From Chloroflexota bacterium (lineage in GTDB: Bacteria > Chloroflexota > Dehalococcoidia > DSTF01 > RBG-16-68-14): a stretch of DNA of 19,074 bases. Numbering within the stretch: the first letter of the stretch is position 1; each line of letters begins with the position of its first letter. The notes beneath the pieces are model-generated. The model made no database searches and had not been told where the DNA came from. It was given only the letters and a program-made list of their open reading frames with translations. The stretch lies in the NCBI GenBank assembly GCA_022563135.1, contig JADFNZ010000014.1, positions 1 through 19,074 on the forward strand, written 5' to 3'. This document shows positions 5,658 to 12,402 of this stretch, one piece after another. The position numbers were made by a program, and so were the translations under genes.

Positions 5658-6620
5658 ATGGCCAACATTGACCTCGAACATCTGCCTTCATACGCGGAGC
5701 TCTCGGAGCGGGAGGATGCGCCCAGGGGCTCCGCCTGGGGCGTCTTCGGCAAGGACGATCAGCTCGGCACGGTGAACTTCCTCACGCCGGAGCGCGTCGC
5801 CGCCGCGGCGCGGCTGGTGCGCACGGGCGCGGTCTTCCCGCTGGACCTGCCGCTCCATCTGCCGGACCCGCCGCTCTTCAACCGCGGCCGCTATCAGCAC
5901 CATATCCGCCGGTTCGAGCAGGGCATGGGCCACGACGACCACCTCGATAACTTCTACCTGCAGGCCTCAAGCCAGTGGGACAGCCTGGCGCACGTCGGCC
6001 ACCCGCGCCACGGACTCTACAATGGCGTGCAGCCGGAGGCGGTCACCGGGGAGGATGGCTCCAAGAACGGCATGGACCGCTGGGCGCAGCACGGCATCGT
6101 CGGGCGCGGGGTGCTGCTGGACGTGGCGCGCCAGCTCGACGAGCAGGGTGACGCGATCGACCCGATGAGCGCGCGCGCAATCACGGTGGCGGAGCTGGAG
6201 GTGACCGCCTCCGCGCAGGGCGTCGCGGTGGGCCCAGGCGACATCCTGCTCATTCGCACCGGCTGGACGAAGGGATATCTTGCGGCAGATCAGAGCGCCC
6301 GAGAGCAGATCGCGAGCGATCTGCATGCGCCAGGGATCGAGGGCAGCATTGAGATGGCCGGCTGGCTCTGGGACCACCGTATCGCGGCCGTCGCGTCGGA
6401 CTGCCCGGCGCTGGAGCCGTGGCCGTGGGACCTAAGCGTGGGCGCGCTGCATGTGCGCGCTCTCTGCTTCCTGGGCATGCCCTTCGGCGAGCTGTGGGAC
6501 CTGGAGGCGCTGGCGGAAGACTGCGTGAGCGATGGCGTGCATGACTTCCTGCTCACGTCGGCGCCGCTGAACCTGCGGGGCGGCGTCGGCTCGCCGCCGA
6601 ACGCGCTGGCGATCAAGTGA
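5658..6620 (+). CDS. Cyclase/kynurenine formamidase-family metal-dependent hydrolase
   Basis: A 320-residue protein of the cyclase superfamily (PF04199), which includes kynurenine formamidase and isatin hydrolase. The metal site is the variant SQWDSLAHVGHPRHGLYNG (Gln-x-Asp-x-x-x-His), as in the longer cyclase-family proteins of soil bacteria, rather than the HxGTHxDxPxH of KynB. GIVGRGVLLDV, GPGDILLIRTGW and the late motif VASDCPALEPWPW are all present and typical. The substrate cannot be told from sequence. The ATG at 5658 has GAGGAGGAAG 5 bases upstream. The frame is open 49 codons further upstream, but that part spans the promoter and is not family-like. Single-gene transcript. Confidence 0.88.
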   Translation: MANIDLEHLPSYAELSEREDAPRGSAWGVFGKDDQLGTVNFLTPERVAAAARLVRTGAVFPLDLPLHLPDPPLFNRGRYQHHIRRFEQGMGHDDHLDNFYLQASSQWDSLAHVGHPRHGLYNGVQPEAVTGEDGSKNGMDRWAQHGIVGRGVLLDVARQLDEQGDAIDPMSARAITVAELEVTASAQGVAVGPGDILLIRTGWTKGYLAADQSAREQIASDLHAPGIEGSIEMAGWLWDHRIAAVASDCPALEPWPWDLSVGALHVRALCFLGMPFGELWDLEALAEDCVSDGVHDFLLTSAPLNLRGGVGSPPNALAIK

Positions 6621-6635
6621 TTCGGACAACAGAAA

Positions 6636-6684
6636 GCCAGGATGCCTGCCCCGAAGTTGCGGGGAGCGGGGTACGCATCCTGGC
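6636..6684 (-). terminator. Strong hairpin, probable terminator for minus-strand transcription
   Basis: GCCAGGATGC (6636-6645) pairs perfectly with GCATCCTGGC (6675-6684). A second stem, CCCCG (6649-6653) with CGGGG (6660-6664), is nested inside. On the minus strand the hairpin is followed by TTTCTGTTG; on the plus strand the following bases are CCCCTGCG. As an intrinsic terminator it is therefore better oriented for a transcript arriving from the right, although it lies 16 bases after the cyclase stop and could also protect that mRNA 3' end. Confidence 0.5.
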
Positions 6685-6690
6685 CCCTGC

Positions 6691-6748
6691 GTTGGGCGGT
6701 TCCACGAGAGGGGGAGCATTTCCCGTGGTTCAGCCCCTCGCCTCCAAC
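6691..6748 (-). ncRNA. Candidate structured RNA, complex hairpin
   Basis: An extended stem-loop: GTTG plus GGCG (6691-6698) pairs with CGCC plus CAAC (6739-6748), and inside it CCACG (6702-6706) pairs with CGTGG (6724-6728). GAGGGG in the apical part (6708-6713) can also pair with CCCCTC (6734-6739) outside the inner stem, so a pseudoknot or a conformational switch is possible. The terminator-like hairpin lies immediately next to it. Read on the minus strand, hairpin then terminator would form a compact RNA of about 110-130 bases. TATAGT (6752-6747, minus) could be a -10, but there is no convincing -35. I recognise no Rfam family. Confidence 0.3.
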
Positions 6749-6797
6749 TATAGAGAGGACGTGTTAAGAGAGTGCTAACGGCGTGCAAAATATGGAC

Positions 6798-6823
6798 GGG
6801 ACTTCCAGGCGGAGCGAAGTCCC
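6798..6823. repeat. Inverted repeat upstream of pyrG
   Basis: GGGACTTC (6798-6805) and GAAGTCCC (6816-6823) form a perfect 8-bp stem around a 10-base loop. It lies between the structured region after the cyclase gene and the pyrG promoter. The rest of 6824-6918 shows no gene, promoter or repeat that I can support. Confidence 0.5.
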
Positions 6824-6918
6824 TGCGCGTATGATCCTCCTACTCCGGATCGCGCACACCAGGTTCCCGCTGCGCCACCTGCAAACCCCCGCCTCCCTTG
6901 GAGACGCTACCTGCGCGC

Positions 6919-6948
6919 TTGACAGGCGTGGGCGTGTGTGGCTAGTAT
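6919..6948 (+). promoter_or_regulatory. Promoter of pyrG
   Basis: A perfect TTGACA (6919-6924) and TAGTAT (6943-6948) are 18 bases apart. Initiation is expected at 6954-6956, where the sequence reads GTGGGC. This leaves a leader of about 37 bases, most of it a hairpin. Confidence 0.7.
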
Positions 6949-6955
6949 GCAAGGT

Positions 6956-6978
6956 GGGCGGCACCCCTGGTGCCGTCC
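6956..6978 (+). promoter_or_regulatory. Leader hairpin at the 5' end of the pyrG transcript
   Basis: GGGCGGCACC (6956-6965) pairs with GGTGCCGTCC (6969-6978) over 10 bp, including one G-U, around a 3-base loop. It starts at or within two bases of the predicted transcription start and ends 8 bases before the AAGGA that directly abuts the ATG. There is no T-run, so it is not a standard terminator. It could control mRNA stability or ribosome access. Confidence 0.55.
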
Positions 6979-6991
6979 GCTGTTATAAGGA

Positions 6992-8671
6992 ATGCCAAAG
7001 TATATCTTTGTCACAGGCGGGGTCGTAAGCTCCGTCGGCAAAGGGATTACGACAGCGGCCGTCGGTCGCATCCTCAAATCCCGCGGCCTCTCCGTCGCCA
7101 TCCAGAAGCTCGACCCGTATCTAAATGTCGATCCCGGCACGATGTCGCCGTATCAGCACGGCGAGGTCTTCGTCACCGGCGATGGGTCGGAGACGGACCT
7201 GGACCTGGGCCACTACGAGCGCTTCCTTGATGCCGACCTGACAAGCCGTAGCTCCGTGACGACCGGCCAGATCTACCAGGCGGTGCTGGCGATGGAGCGG
7301 CGAGGCGACTTCCTGGGCGGGACGATCCAGCCGATTCCGCACGTGACGAACGAGATCAAGAGCCGTATTCGCGCGGTCGGCCGCGAGAGCAAGGCCGAAG
7401 TCGTCATCGTGGAGGTGGGCGGCACCGTCGGTGACATCGAGGGGCAGCCGTTCCTGGAGGCGATCCGCCAGATGCGCAAGGAGGAGGGAAGCCACGACAC
7501 CCTCTCCATCCACGTGACGCTGCTCCCCTACATTGGGGCGACACAGGAGCTCAAGACCAAGCCCACGCAGCACAGCGTGCGCGAACTGCGCAGCATGGGT
7601 ATCCAGCCGGACGTGATCATCTGCCGGAGCGACTATCCTGTTCGTGAAGAGCTGAGGGCGAAGATCTCGCTCTTCTGCGACGTGGAACTGCGCGCAGTGA
7701 TCCCCCTCCTCACCTTGTCCAGCATCTATGAGGTTCCCCTGGTGCTGGAGGAGGCGGGCCTCGACAACTACATCATCGACCTGATGCAGATGGAAGCCGG
7801 TGCGAGGGACCTGGCGGACTGGCGGCGGCTCGTCGAGAGGCTCAAGCACCCGTCCGGGCAGGTGACGGTGGCGCTGGTCGGAAAGTATATCGAACTGCAC
7901 GATGCCTACCTCTCCGTGAAAGAGGCGCTCATCCATGCTGGCGTGCACCACGGCGTGGAGGTGCAGATCCGCTGGATCCAATCAGAGCTGCTGGACGGCG
8001 GCGACGTTAGCCTGCTGGAAGGCGTGGATGGCATCGTCGTGCCGGGTGGCTTCGGGGAGCGCGGCATCGAGGGGAAAGTTGTGGCCGCCCGCATGGCGCG
8101 CACGCAGGGTATCCCCTACCTGGGCCTCTGCCTGGGGATGCAGGTGATGGTCGTGGAAGCGGCGCGGGACGCCCTCGGCAGCAACGAGGCGAACTCCAGT
8201 GAGTTTGCGCCCGAAACGCCTCACCCGGTGATCAGCTTGCTCTCAGAGCAGGAGGGCGTAGAGGAGAAGGGCGGCACAATGCGGCTCGGCTACTATCCCT
8301 GCCGCCTGGTGCCCGGCACGAAGACGCACAAGGCGTACGGCGTCGACGAGATCGCGGAGCGCCACCGCCACCGCTATGAGTTCAACAACGCCTATCGCGA
8401 GACGCTGGCGGAAGCGGGGCTTCTCGCCAGCGGCCTCTCACCTGATGGCCAGCTCGTCGAGATCTGCGAGCGGACCGATCATCCGTTCATGGTGGGGTCT
8501 CAGTTCCACCCGGAGTTTCTCTCGCGCCCGCTGCGGCCGCACCCGCTCTTCCGTGAGTTCGTCAGCGCTGCCGTGGCATACGCGGCGGATCGCGGCGACG
8601 GCGACGCGGAGGCTGCCGCGGCGTCAGCCGCTCAGGACGTAAGCGGGGTTGTCGCCGGCGGTGGCTCGTAG
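6992..8671 (+). CDS. pyrG: CTP synthase
   Basis: This 559-residue enzyme makes CTP from UTP, ATP and glutamine. The N-terminal synthetase domain begins [17 protein letters not shown] (P-loop) and continues with [25 protein letters not shown] and LDLGHYERF. The C-terminal class I glutaminase domain has VPGGFGERG, the nucleophile Cys380 in GLCLGMQ, RHRYEFN, and the His-Glu pair in FHPEF. All catalytic residues are present. The last ~30 residues are an Ala/Gly-rich tail. AAGGA touches the ATG with no spacer, an unusually short distance, but the start is fixed by the family N-terminus. A 6-bp inverted repeat (8671-8690) overlaps the stop codon. First gene of the pyrG-fsa-rho block. Confidence 0.98.
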   Translation: MPKYIFVTGGVVSSVGKGITTAAVGRILKSRGLSVAIQKLDPYLNVDPGTMSPYQHGEVFVTGDGSETDLDLGHYERFLDADLTSRSSVTTGQIYQAVLAMERRGDFLGGTIQPIPHVTNEIKSRIRAVGRESKAEVVIVEVGGTVGDIEGQPFLEAIRQMRKEEGSHDTLSIHVTLLPYIGATQELKTKPTQHSVRELRSMGIQPDVIICRSDYPVREELRAKISLFCDVELRAVIPLLTLSSIYEVPLVLEEAGLDNYIIDLMQMEAGARDLADWRRLVERLKHPSGQVTVALVGKYIELHDAYLSVKEALIHAGVHHGVEVQIRWIQSELLDGGDVSLLEGVDGIVVPGGFGERGIEGKVVAARMARTQGIPYLGLCLGMQVMVVEAARDALGSNEANSSEFAPETPHPVISLLSEQEGVEEKGGTMRLGYYPCRLVPGTKTHKAYGVDEIAERHRHRYEFNNAYRETLAEAGLLASGLSPDGQLVEICERTDHPFMVGSQFHPEFLSRPLRPHPLFREFVSAAVAYAADRGDGDAEAAAASAAQDVSGVVAGGGS

Positions 8672-8765
8672 CCGGGGAGGAGTGCCCGGCGTTCGCCGCT
8701 GAATCCCCGCGTGCTAAGCTGAGGTCAGAGGCGGCGGAACGCATTAATCTCAGTGAGGAGGGAGC

Positions 8766-9440
8766 ATGCGCCTCTTTCTAGATACAGCCAGCATCGACGA
8801 GATCCGGCAGGCGGTCCGCATGGGAGTGCTCTCCGGCGTCACAACCAACCCGACGCTGATGGCCAAGGAGAGCGGCGTGACCTATCGGGAACGGGTGGTG
8901 GAGATCTGCGAGGTGGTCGACGGGCCCGTGTCCGCCGAGTGCGTCTCTCGCGATCTCGAGGGGCTGGTAGCGGAGGGTCGCGACATCGCCGCCTGGCACC
9001 CGAACGTCGTGGTGAAGGTTCCAATCGATGAGATGGGGTTGGAGGTAACGTCGATCTTGACGCAAGAGGGGATCAAGATCAACATGACGCTCGTCTTCTC
9101 CGCCAATCAGGCGCTCCTCGCAGCAACGGCGGGCGCCACCTACGTAAGCCCCTTCGTCGGCCGGATCGACGATGCTGGACAGGACGGCATGGAGGTCGTG
9201 CGAGAGGCGGTGGAGATCTTCGATCGGTATCACCTGCCGGCCCAGATCCTCGCGGCCAGCCTGCGCCATCCGCGCCACGTCACCGCGGCCGCCAGCGCCG
9301 GCGCGCCTATCGCCACGGTGCCGTTCGCGCTGCTGCGAGCGATGGTGAAGCACCCGCTGACCGATGTCGGCATCGAGCGCTTCTTGGCGGACTCGCGCGG
9401 CTACGAAAAGGAGCCGAATCGGGAGCGGGCCAAGCCTTGA
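8766..9440 (+). CDS. fsa: Transaldolase-like fructose-6-phosphate aldolase family protein
   Basis: A 224-residue class I aldolase of the short transaldolase (TalC/FSA) family. It shows the N-terminal MRLFLDTASIDEIR, GVTTNPTLMAKES, the Schiff-base lysine in VVVKVPIDEMG, then KINMTLVFSANQALLAATAGATYVSPFVGRIDD, and the late QILAASLRHPRHV. The fold is a TIM barrel forming decamers in characterised members. The activity is transaldolase in the pentose phosphate pathway or fructose-6-phosphate aldolase, and sequence alone does not separate them. GAGGAGGGAG precedes the ATG. Its place between pyrG and rho repeats the order known from Bacillus, where fsa lies in the pyrG-rho region. Confidence 0.92.
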   Translation: MRLFLDTASIDEIRQAVRMGVLSGVTTNPTLMAKESGVTYRERVVEICEVVDGPVSAECVSRDLEGLVAEGRDIAAWHPNVVVKVPIDEMGLEVTSILTQEGIKINMTLVFSANQALLAATAGATYVSPFVGRIDDAGQDGMEVVREAVEIFDRYHLPAQILAASLRHPRHVTAAASAGAPIATVPFALLRAMVKHPLTDVGIERFLADSRGYEKEPNRERAKP

Positions 9441-9466
9441 CACAGAGGTGCCATATCCGGTATTCC
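9437..9466 (+). promoter_or_regulatory. Probable promoter of rho
   Basis: TTGACA (9437-9442) overlaps the stop codon of fsa. TATTCC (9461-9466) lies 18 bases further on and is only a fair -10. Initiation near 9473 would give a leader of about 146 bases before rho. Part of that leader (about 9511-9560) is rich in C and T, as expected of Rho-binding RNA. Confidence 0.45.
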
Positions 9467-9476
9467 ATATATGGAA
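9463..9476. promoter_or_regulatory. 14-bp perfect palindrome at the rho promoter
   Basis: TTCCATATATGGAA is fully self-complementary. It covers the end of the probable -10 and the predicted transcription start, a classic repressor-operator position. The AT-rich core stands out in GC-rich DNA. No known operator family is recognised. Confidence 0.5.
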
Positions 9477-9583
9477 AGATCAAATTAGCATATCGCTGCT
9501 AGCCCAGGCGCCTGCATCTCCCGGCCCTCGGTGACTTTCCCCTACTAAATCCGCCGGCAGAAACGAACAGCAACGACGTTATC

Positions 9584-9595
9584 ACGCGCGTGACA
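9584..9595. promoter_or_regulatory. 12-bp perfect palindrome in the rho leader
   Basis: TCACGCGCGTGA is self-complementary and ends 23 bases before the rho ATG. As RNA it could form only a very short hairpin, so a dimeric protein site is as likely as an RNA structure. In DNA this rich in CG, chance occurrence is possible. Confidence 0.3.
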
Positions 9596-9618
9596 CGCGC
9601 CAGCGAGGCTGCATAACC

Positions 9619-10920
9619 ATGGAACAGCAAGCAACCGCAGAACGCTACGCCACGATCGGCGAACTGGGCGAGAAGACCCGTGAGGATCTTCTGGATATCG
9701 CCAAGGGGTTCGGTGTCTCCGGCTATAGCACCATGAAGAAGCAGGAGCTCGTCTTCAAGGTGCTGCAGGCGCAGACCGAGCGTGAAGGCAACATCTTCGC
9801 CGAGGGGGTCATCGATATCGTTGATGATGGCTATGGATTCCTGCGTGGCGAGACCATGCTGCCGACGGTGAACGATGTCTACGTCTCCCAGTCGCAGGTG
9901 CGCCGCTTCTCGCTTCGCACAGGCGACAAGGTGATGGGCCAGGTGCGCCCGCCCAAGGACAGCGAGAAGTACTACGGCCTGTTGCGGGTTGAGGCGGTGA
10001 ATGGCCTGGATCCGGAAGTGGCCAAGCAACGCCCCAATTTCGAGAACCTCACCGCCATCTTCCCACAAGTGCTGCTGGATCTTGAGACGAGCGCGCCCGG
10101 CATAGACGCGCTATCGCAGCGCGTGATCAATCTGATCGCGCCCATCGGAAGGGGACAGCGGGCGCTCATCGTTTCGCCGCCAAAGGCGGGCAAGACCTTC
10201 CTCCTCAAGGCGATAGCCCACGGCATCTCTACGAACTACGATGACGTGCACTTGATGGTCGTGCTCATCGGCGAGCGGCCGGAGGAGGTCACGGACATGA
10301 AGCGGTCCGTGGCCGGCGAGGTCGTCGCCTCCACGTTCGATGAACCGGTCGAGGACCACACGCGGGTTGCGGAGATGGCGCTGGATCGCGCCAAACGGCT
10401 GGTCGAATGCGGCCAGGACGTCGTGATCCTGCTCGATAGCATCACCCGCCTCGCGCGCGCCTACAACTTGGCCATGCCGCCAAGCGGGCGCACCCTCTCC
10501 GGCGGGATGGACCCGATTGCCCTCTACCCGCCCAAGCGCTTCTTTGGCGCTGCCCGTAACACGGAAGAGGGCGGCAGCTTGACCATTGTCGCCACCTGCA
10601 TCGTCGATACGAACAGCCGGATGGATGAGCTGATCTACGAGGAGTTCAAAGGCACCGGCAACATGGAAGTGATACTGGACCGCCGCCTGGCCGACAAGCG
10701 CGTCTTCCCTTCGATCGATATCCAACGGAGCAGCACCCGCCGCGAGGAGCTCCTGCTAGACGAAAAGACGCTCCAACAGGTGTGGCTGGTGCGACGCATG
10801 ATGTCCATGATCGGTTCGAACTCGCCGAACTCCACAGAGGCGACGGAGCGGCTGCTGGAGCGCTTCTCGCGCACAAGCACCAACCAGGAGTTCCTCGACA
10901 CGCTCAAGAACGAGATGTAG
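9619..10920 (+). CDS. rho: Transcription termination factor Rho
   Basis: A 433-residue hexameric RNA helicase that ends transcription of untranslated RNA. The N-terminal helical Rho_N domain (residues 10-50, with [26 protein letters not shown]) and the RNA-binding cold-shock-like domain ([33 protein letters not shown]) precede the ATPase core. The P-loop is SPPKAGKT at residues 186-193, Walker B is [16 protein letters not shown], and the Q/R-loop region [21 protein letters not shown] is intact. There is no large N-terminal insertion of the kind seen in Actinobacteria. The start has GAGG 10 bases upstream. No intrinsic terminator follows the stop. Confidence 0.98.
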   Translation: MEQQATAERYATIGELGEKTREDLLDIAKGFGVSGYSTMKKQELVFKVLQAQTEREGNIFAEGVIDIVDDGYGFLRGETMLPTVNDVYVSQSQVRRFSLRTGDKVMGQVRPPKDSEKYYGLLRVEAVNGLDPEVAKQRPNFENLTAIFPQVLLDLETSAPGIDALSQRVINLIAPIGRGQRALIVSPPKAGKTFLLKAIAHGISTNYDDVHLMVVLIGERPEEVTDMKRSVAGEVVASTFDEPVEDHTRVAEMALDRAKRLVECGQDVVILLDSITRLARAYNLAMPPSGRTLSGGMDPIALYPPKRFFGAARNTEEGGSLTIVATCIVDTNSRMDELIYEEFKGTGNMEVILDRRLADKRVFPSIDIQRSSTRREELLLDEKTLQQVWLVRRMMSMIGSNSPNSTEATERLLERFSRTSTNQEFLDTLKNEM

Positions 10921-11020
10921 CCGCCCCAAACCCCAAGTGCCGCCCCTTATTCCTTGCGATCGTCCCCCGCGTAGGTAGTATTCAGCGTCGATCTTAAGGA
11001 GAATCCGCTACCGGCGAGGT

Positions 11021-11048
11021 TTGCCATAACGGATTCGCCCGCTATAAT
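11021..11048 (+). promoter_or_regulatory. Promoter of the first LysM/M23 peptidase gene
   Basis: TTGCCA (11021-11026) and a perfect TATAAT (11043-11048) are 16 bases apart. The predicted start is near 11055, at the first base of a hairpin. A second, weaker candidate (TTGCGA 10954-10959, TAGTAT 10976-10981) lies upstream. Confidence 0.7.
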
Positions 11049-11054
11049 GCCCCA

Positions 11055-11078
11055 CGTGTGCCGATTTTAAGGCACGCG
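11055..11078 (+). promoter_or_regulatory. Leader hairpin of the first LysM/M23 gene
   Basis: CGTGTGCC (11055-11062) pairs with GGCACGCG (11071-11078), with one G-U pair, around the loop GATTTTAA. It begins at the predicted transcription start and ends 8 bases before the Shine-Dalgarno GGGAGG (11087-11092). Confidence 0.5.
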
Positions 11079-11097
11079 AGCGGGTTGGGAGGCGACC

Positions 11098-12237
11098 ATC
11101 CTACGGGCTGACGCGGGATTCTCGTACTATGGGAGGAGCAGCGGAGGATACGTCCGCGCCGGGCCCGCCATCCCGGGCGCGCGGTCATATGCTATCTCCC
11201 GGGAGCGCCGGAGACCGCTGCTCCACGGGCTCGTGCTCGCGGCAATCGCGGCGGGCTTCTTCCTCTCCTTCTTCTTCTCGCAGGCGTTCCCGTTCGACCT
11301 GAGCGAGGGCGCGCCGATCGCCGGGCTCTCGCTGCCGGGCATGGGCCCGGCGCCGCGGGAGGAGCCGGTGCTCACCTCCAACGCTGTGCCCAGCACGGTC
11401 AGCCGCGACCAGCTCGATCAGGAGATCGCGGCGGCGCTCGCAGGGCCGGACGATGCTGAGCGGGTACTGCCGTTCCAGATCTACACCATCCGGCCCGGCG
11501 ACTCGGCGAGCGCGATCGCGGACCGCTTCGGCATCACACTGCAATACCTGCTGTGGAACAATCAGGAGCTCAGCAACCAGAACCTCCTCAGGGCGGGCCA
11601 CCAGCTCTTCATCCCCGCGGCTAACGGCATCGTCCATCTGGTGGGCAGCGGCGAGACCCTGGACGGAATCGCCCGCTACTACGGCGTGACGCCGGCCACC
11701 ATCCTGGCGTGGGAAGGCAACGGCATCGAGACGGCGGACCAGATCGTAGATGCGCAGCTCCTCTTCGTGCCGGGCGGCGTGCTGCCCGCGCTGAGGCTTG
11801 TCGAATCTCAGCCGCCGCCGTCGCCGAACCTGGCGCCAGCGCCCCCGCTAGACCCTTCGATTCCGGTCGACGTCGCCTGGCCGTTCATCGGCGTCGGCCG
11901 CCTCACCACCCCCTTCGGCGGCGGCCATAGCGGGATCGACCTGGACGGCATTGGCTACCACGGCGCCGCGATAGCGGCAGCCACGTCCGGTACAGTCATC
12001 CGCGCGGTCACATCGACGATCAACGGCTATGGCCTCTTCGTGGACGTGGTGAGCCCGAACGGCATTCTGACGCGCTACGCCCACCTCTCCAGCATCAGCG
12101 TCCAGCCGGGACAGCCGGTCTCGCAGGGCGACACGGTCGGTATCATCGGGGCGACAGGCAACGCGCGGGGCACCCATCTCCACTTCGAGGTGCATGTCAA
12201 CGGCCGGCCCGTCAACCCGCTGATCTACCTGCCGTAG
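11098..12237 (+). CDS. Membrane-anchored LysM/LysM/M23 peptidase, probable ATC start
   Basis: Predicted peptidoglycan endopeptidase of 379 residues from ATC at 11098. Order: cytoplasmic N-terminus with RERRRP (residues 35-40), one membrane helix (about 43-64), LysM 1 (129-173), LysM 2 (180-226), Pro-rich linker, and M23 domain. The zinc and catalytic residues are intact: His277 and Asp281 (GHSGID), His329 (YAHL), His360 and His362 (THLHFEV). The LysM domains bind glycan strands while the M23 domain cleaves cross-bridges outside the membrane. No ATG, GTG or TTG lies in frame between the stop at 11068 and GTG at 11233. A start at that GTG would cut off the RERRRP segment conserved in the paralogue and has no Shine-Dalgarno, whereas ATC has GGAGG 5 bases upstream. 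If GTG is the true start, the protein has 334 residues. Confidence 0.88.
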   Translation: MLRADAGFSYYGRSSGGYVRAGPAIPGARSYAISRERRRPLLHGLVLAAIAAGFFLSFFFSQAFPFDLSEGAPIAGLSLPGMGPAPREEPVLTSNAVPSTVSRDQLDQEIAAALAGPDDAERVLPFQIYTIRPGDSASAIADRFGITLQYLLWNNQELSNQNLLRAGHQLFIPAANGIVHLVGSGETLDGIARYYGVTPATILAWEGNGIETADQIVDAQLLFVPGGVLPALRLVESQPPPSPNLAPAPPLDPSIPVDVAWPFIGVGRLTTPFGGGHSGIDLDGIGYHGAAIAAATSGTVIRAVTSTINGYGLFVDVVSPNGILTRYAHLSSISVQPGQPVSQGDTVGIIGATGNARGTHLHFEVHVNGRPVNPLIYLP

Positions 12238-12320
12238 CTGCTTGGCAGCGCGCCACGTTTTAGATACGATTCCCTATCTGCCGGCTACCGCTCGGAGACG
12301 CCGTCTCTCACGAGCCGCAG

Positions 12321-12349
12321 TTCCCTCTACAGAGCCCGTGGTGTATAAT
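12321..12349 (+). promoter_or_regulatory. Promoter of the second LysM/M23 peptidase gene
   Basis: TTCCCT (12321-12326) and a perfect TATAAT (12344-12349) are 17 bases apart. Initiation near 12356 gives a leader of about 47 bases ending in the strong Shine-Dalgarno GGAGGAGAGG. A small hairpin (12237-12249) and TTTT lie before it, at the end of the first peptidase gene. Confidence 0.6.
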
Positions 12350-12402
12350 TTGGCGAATTCGTCCAGGTATTACGAGTAGGAGCAAACACAGGAGGAGAGG
12401 CG

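Noticed and set aside
6764..6778. CIRCE-like heat-shock operator
   Set aside because: GAGTGCTAA (6770-6778) is a perfect right half, but the left half TTAGCACTC is absent at the required 9-base distance. A half-site alone is not enough.
7121..7981. Long minus-strand frame inside pyrG
   Set aside because: It is a GC-rich shadow of a fully conserved CTP synthase, without a domain or start signal of its own.
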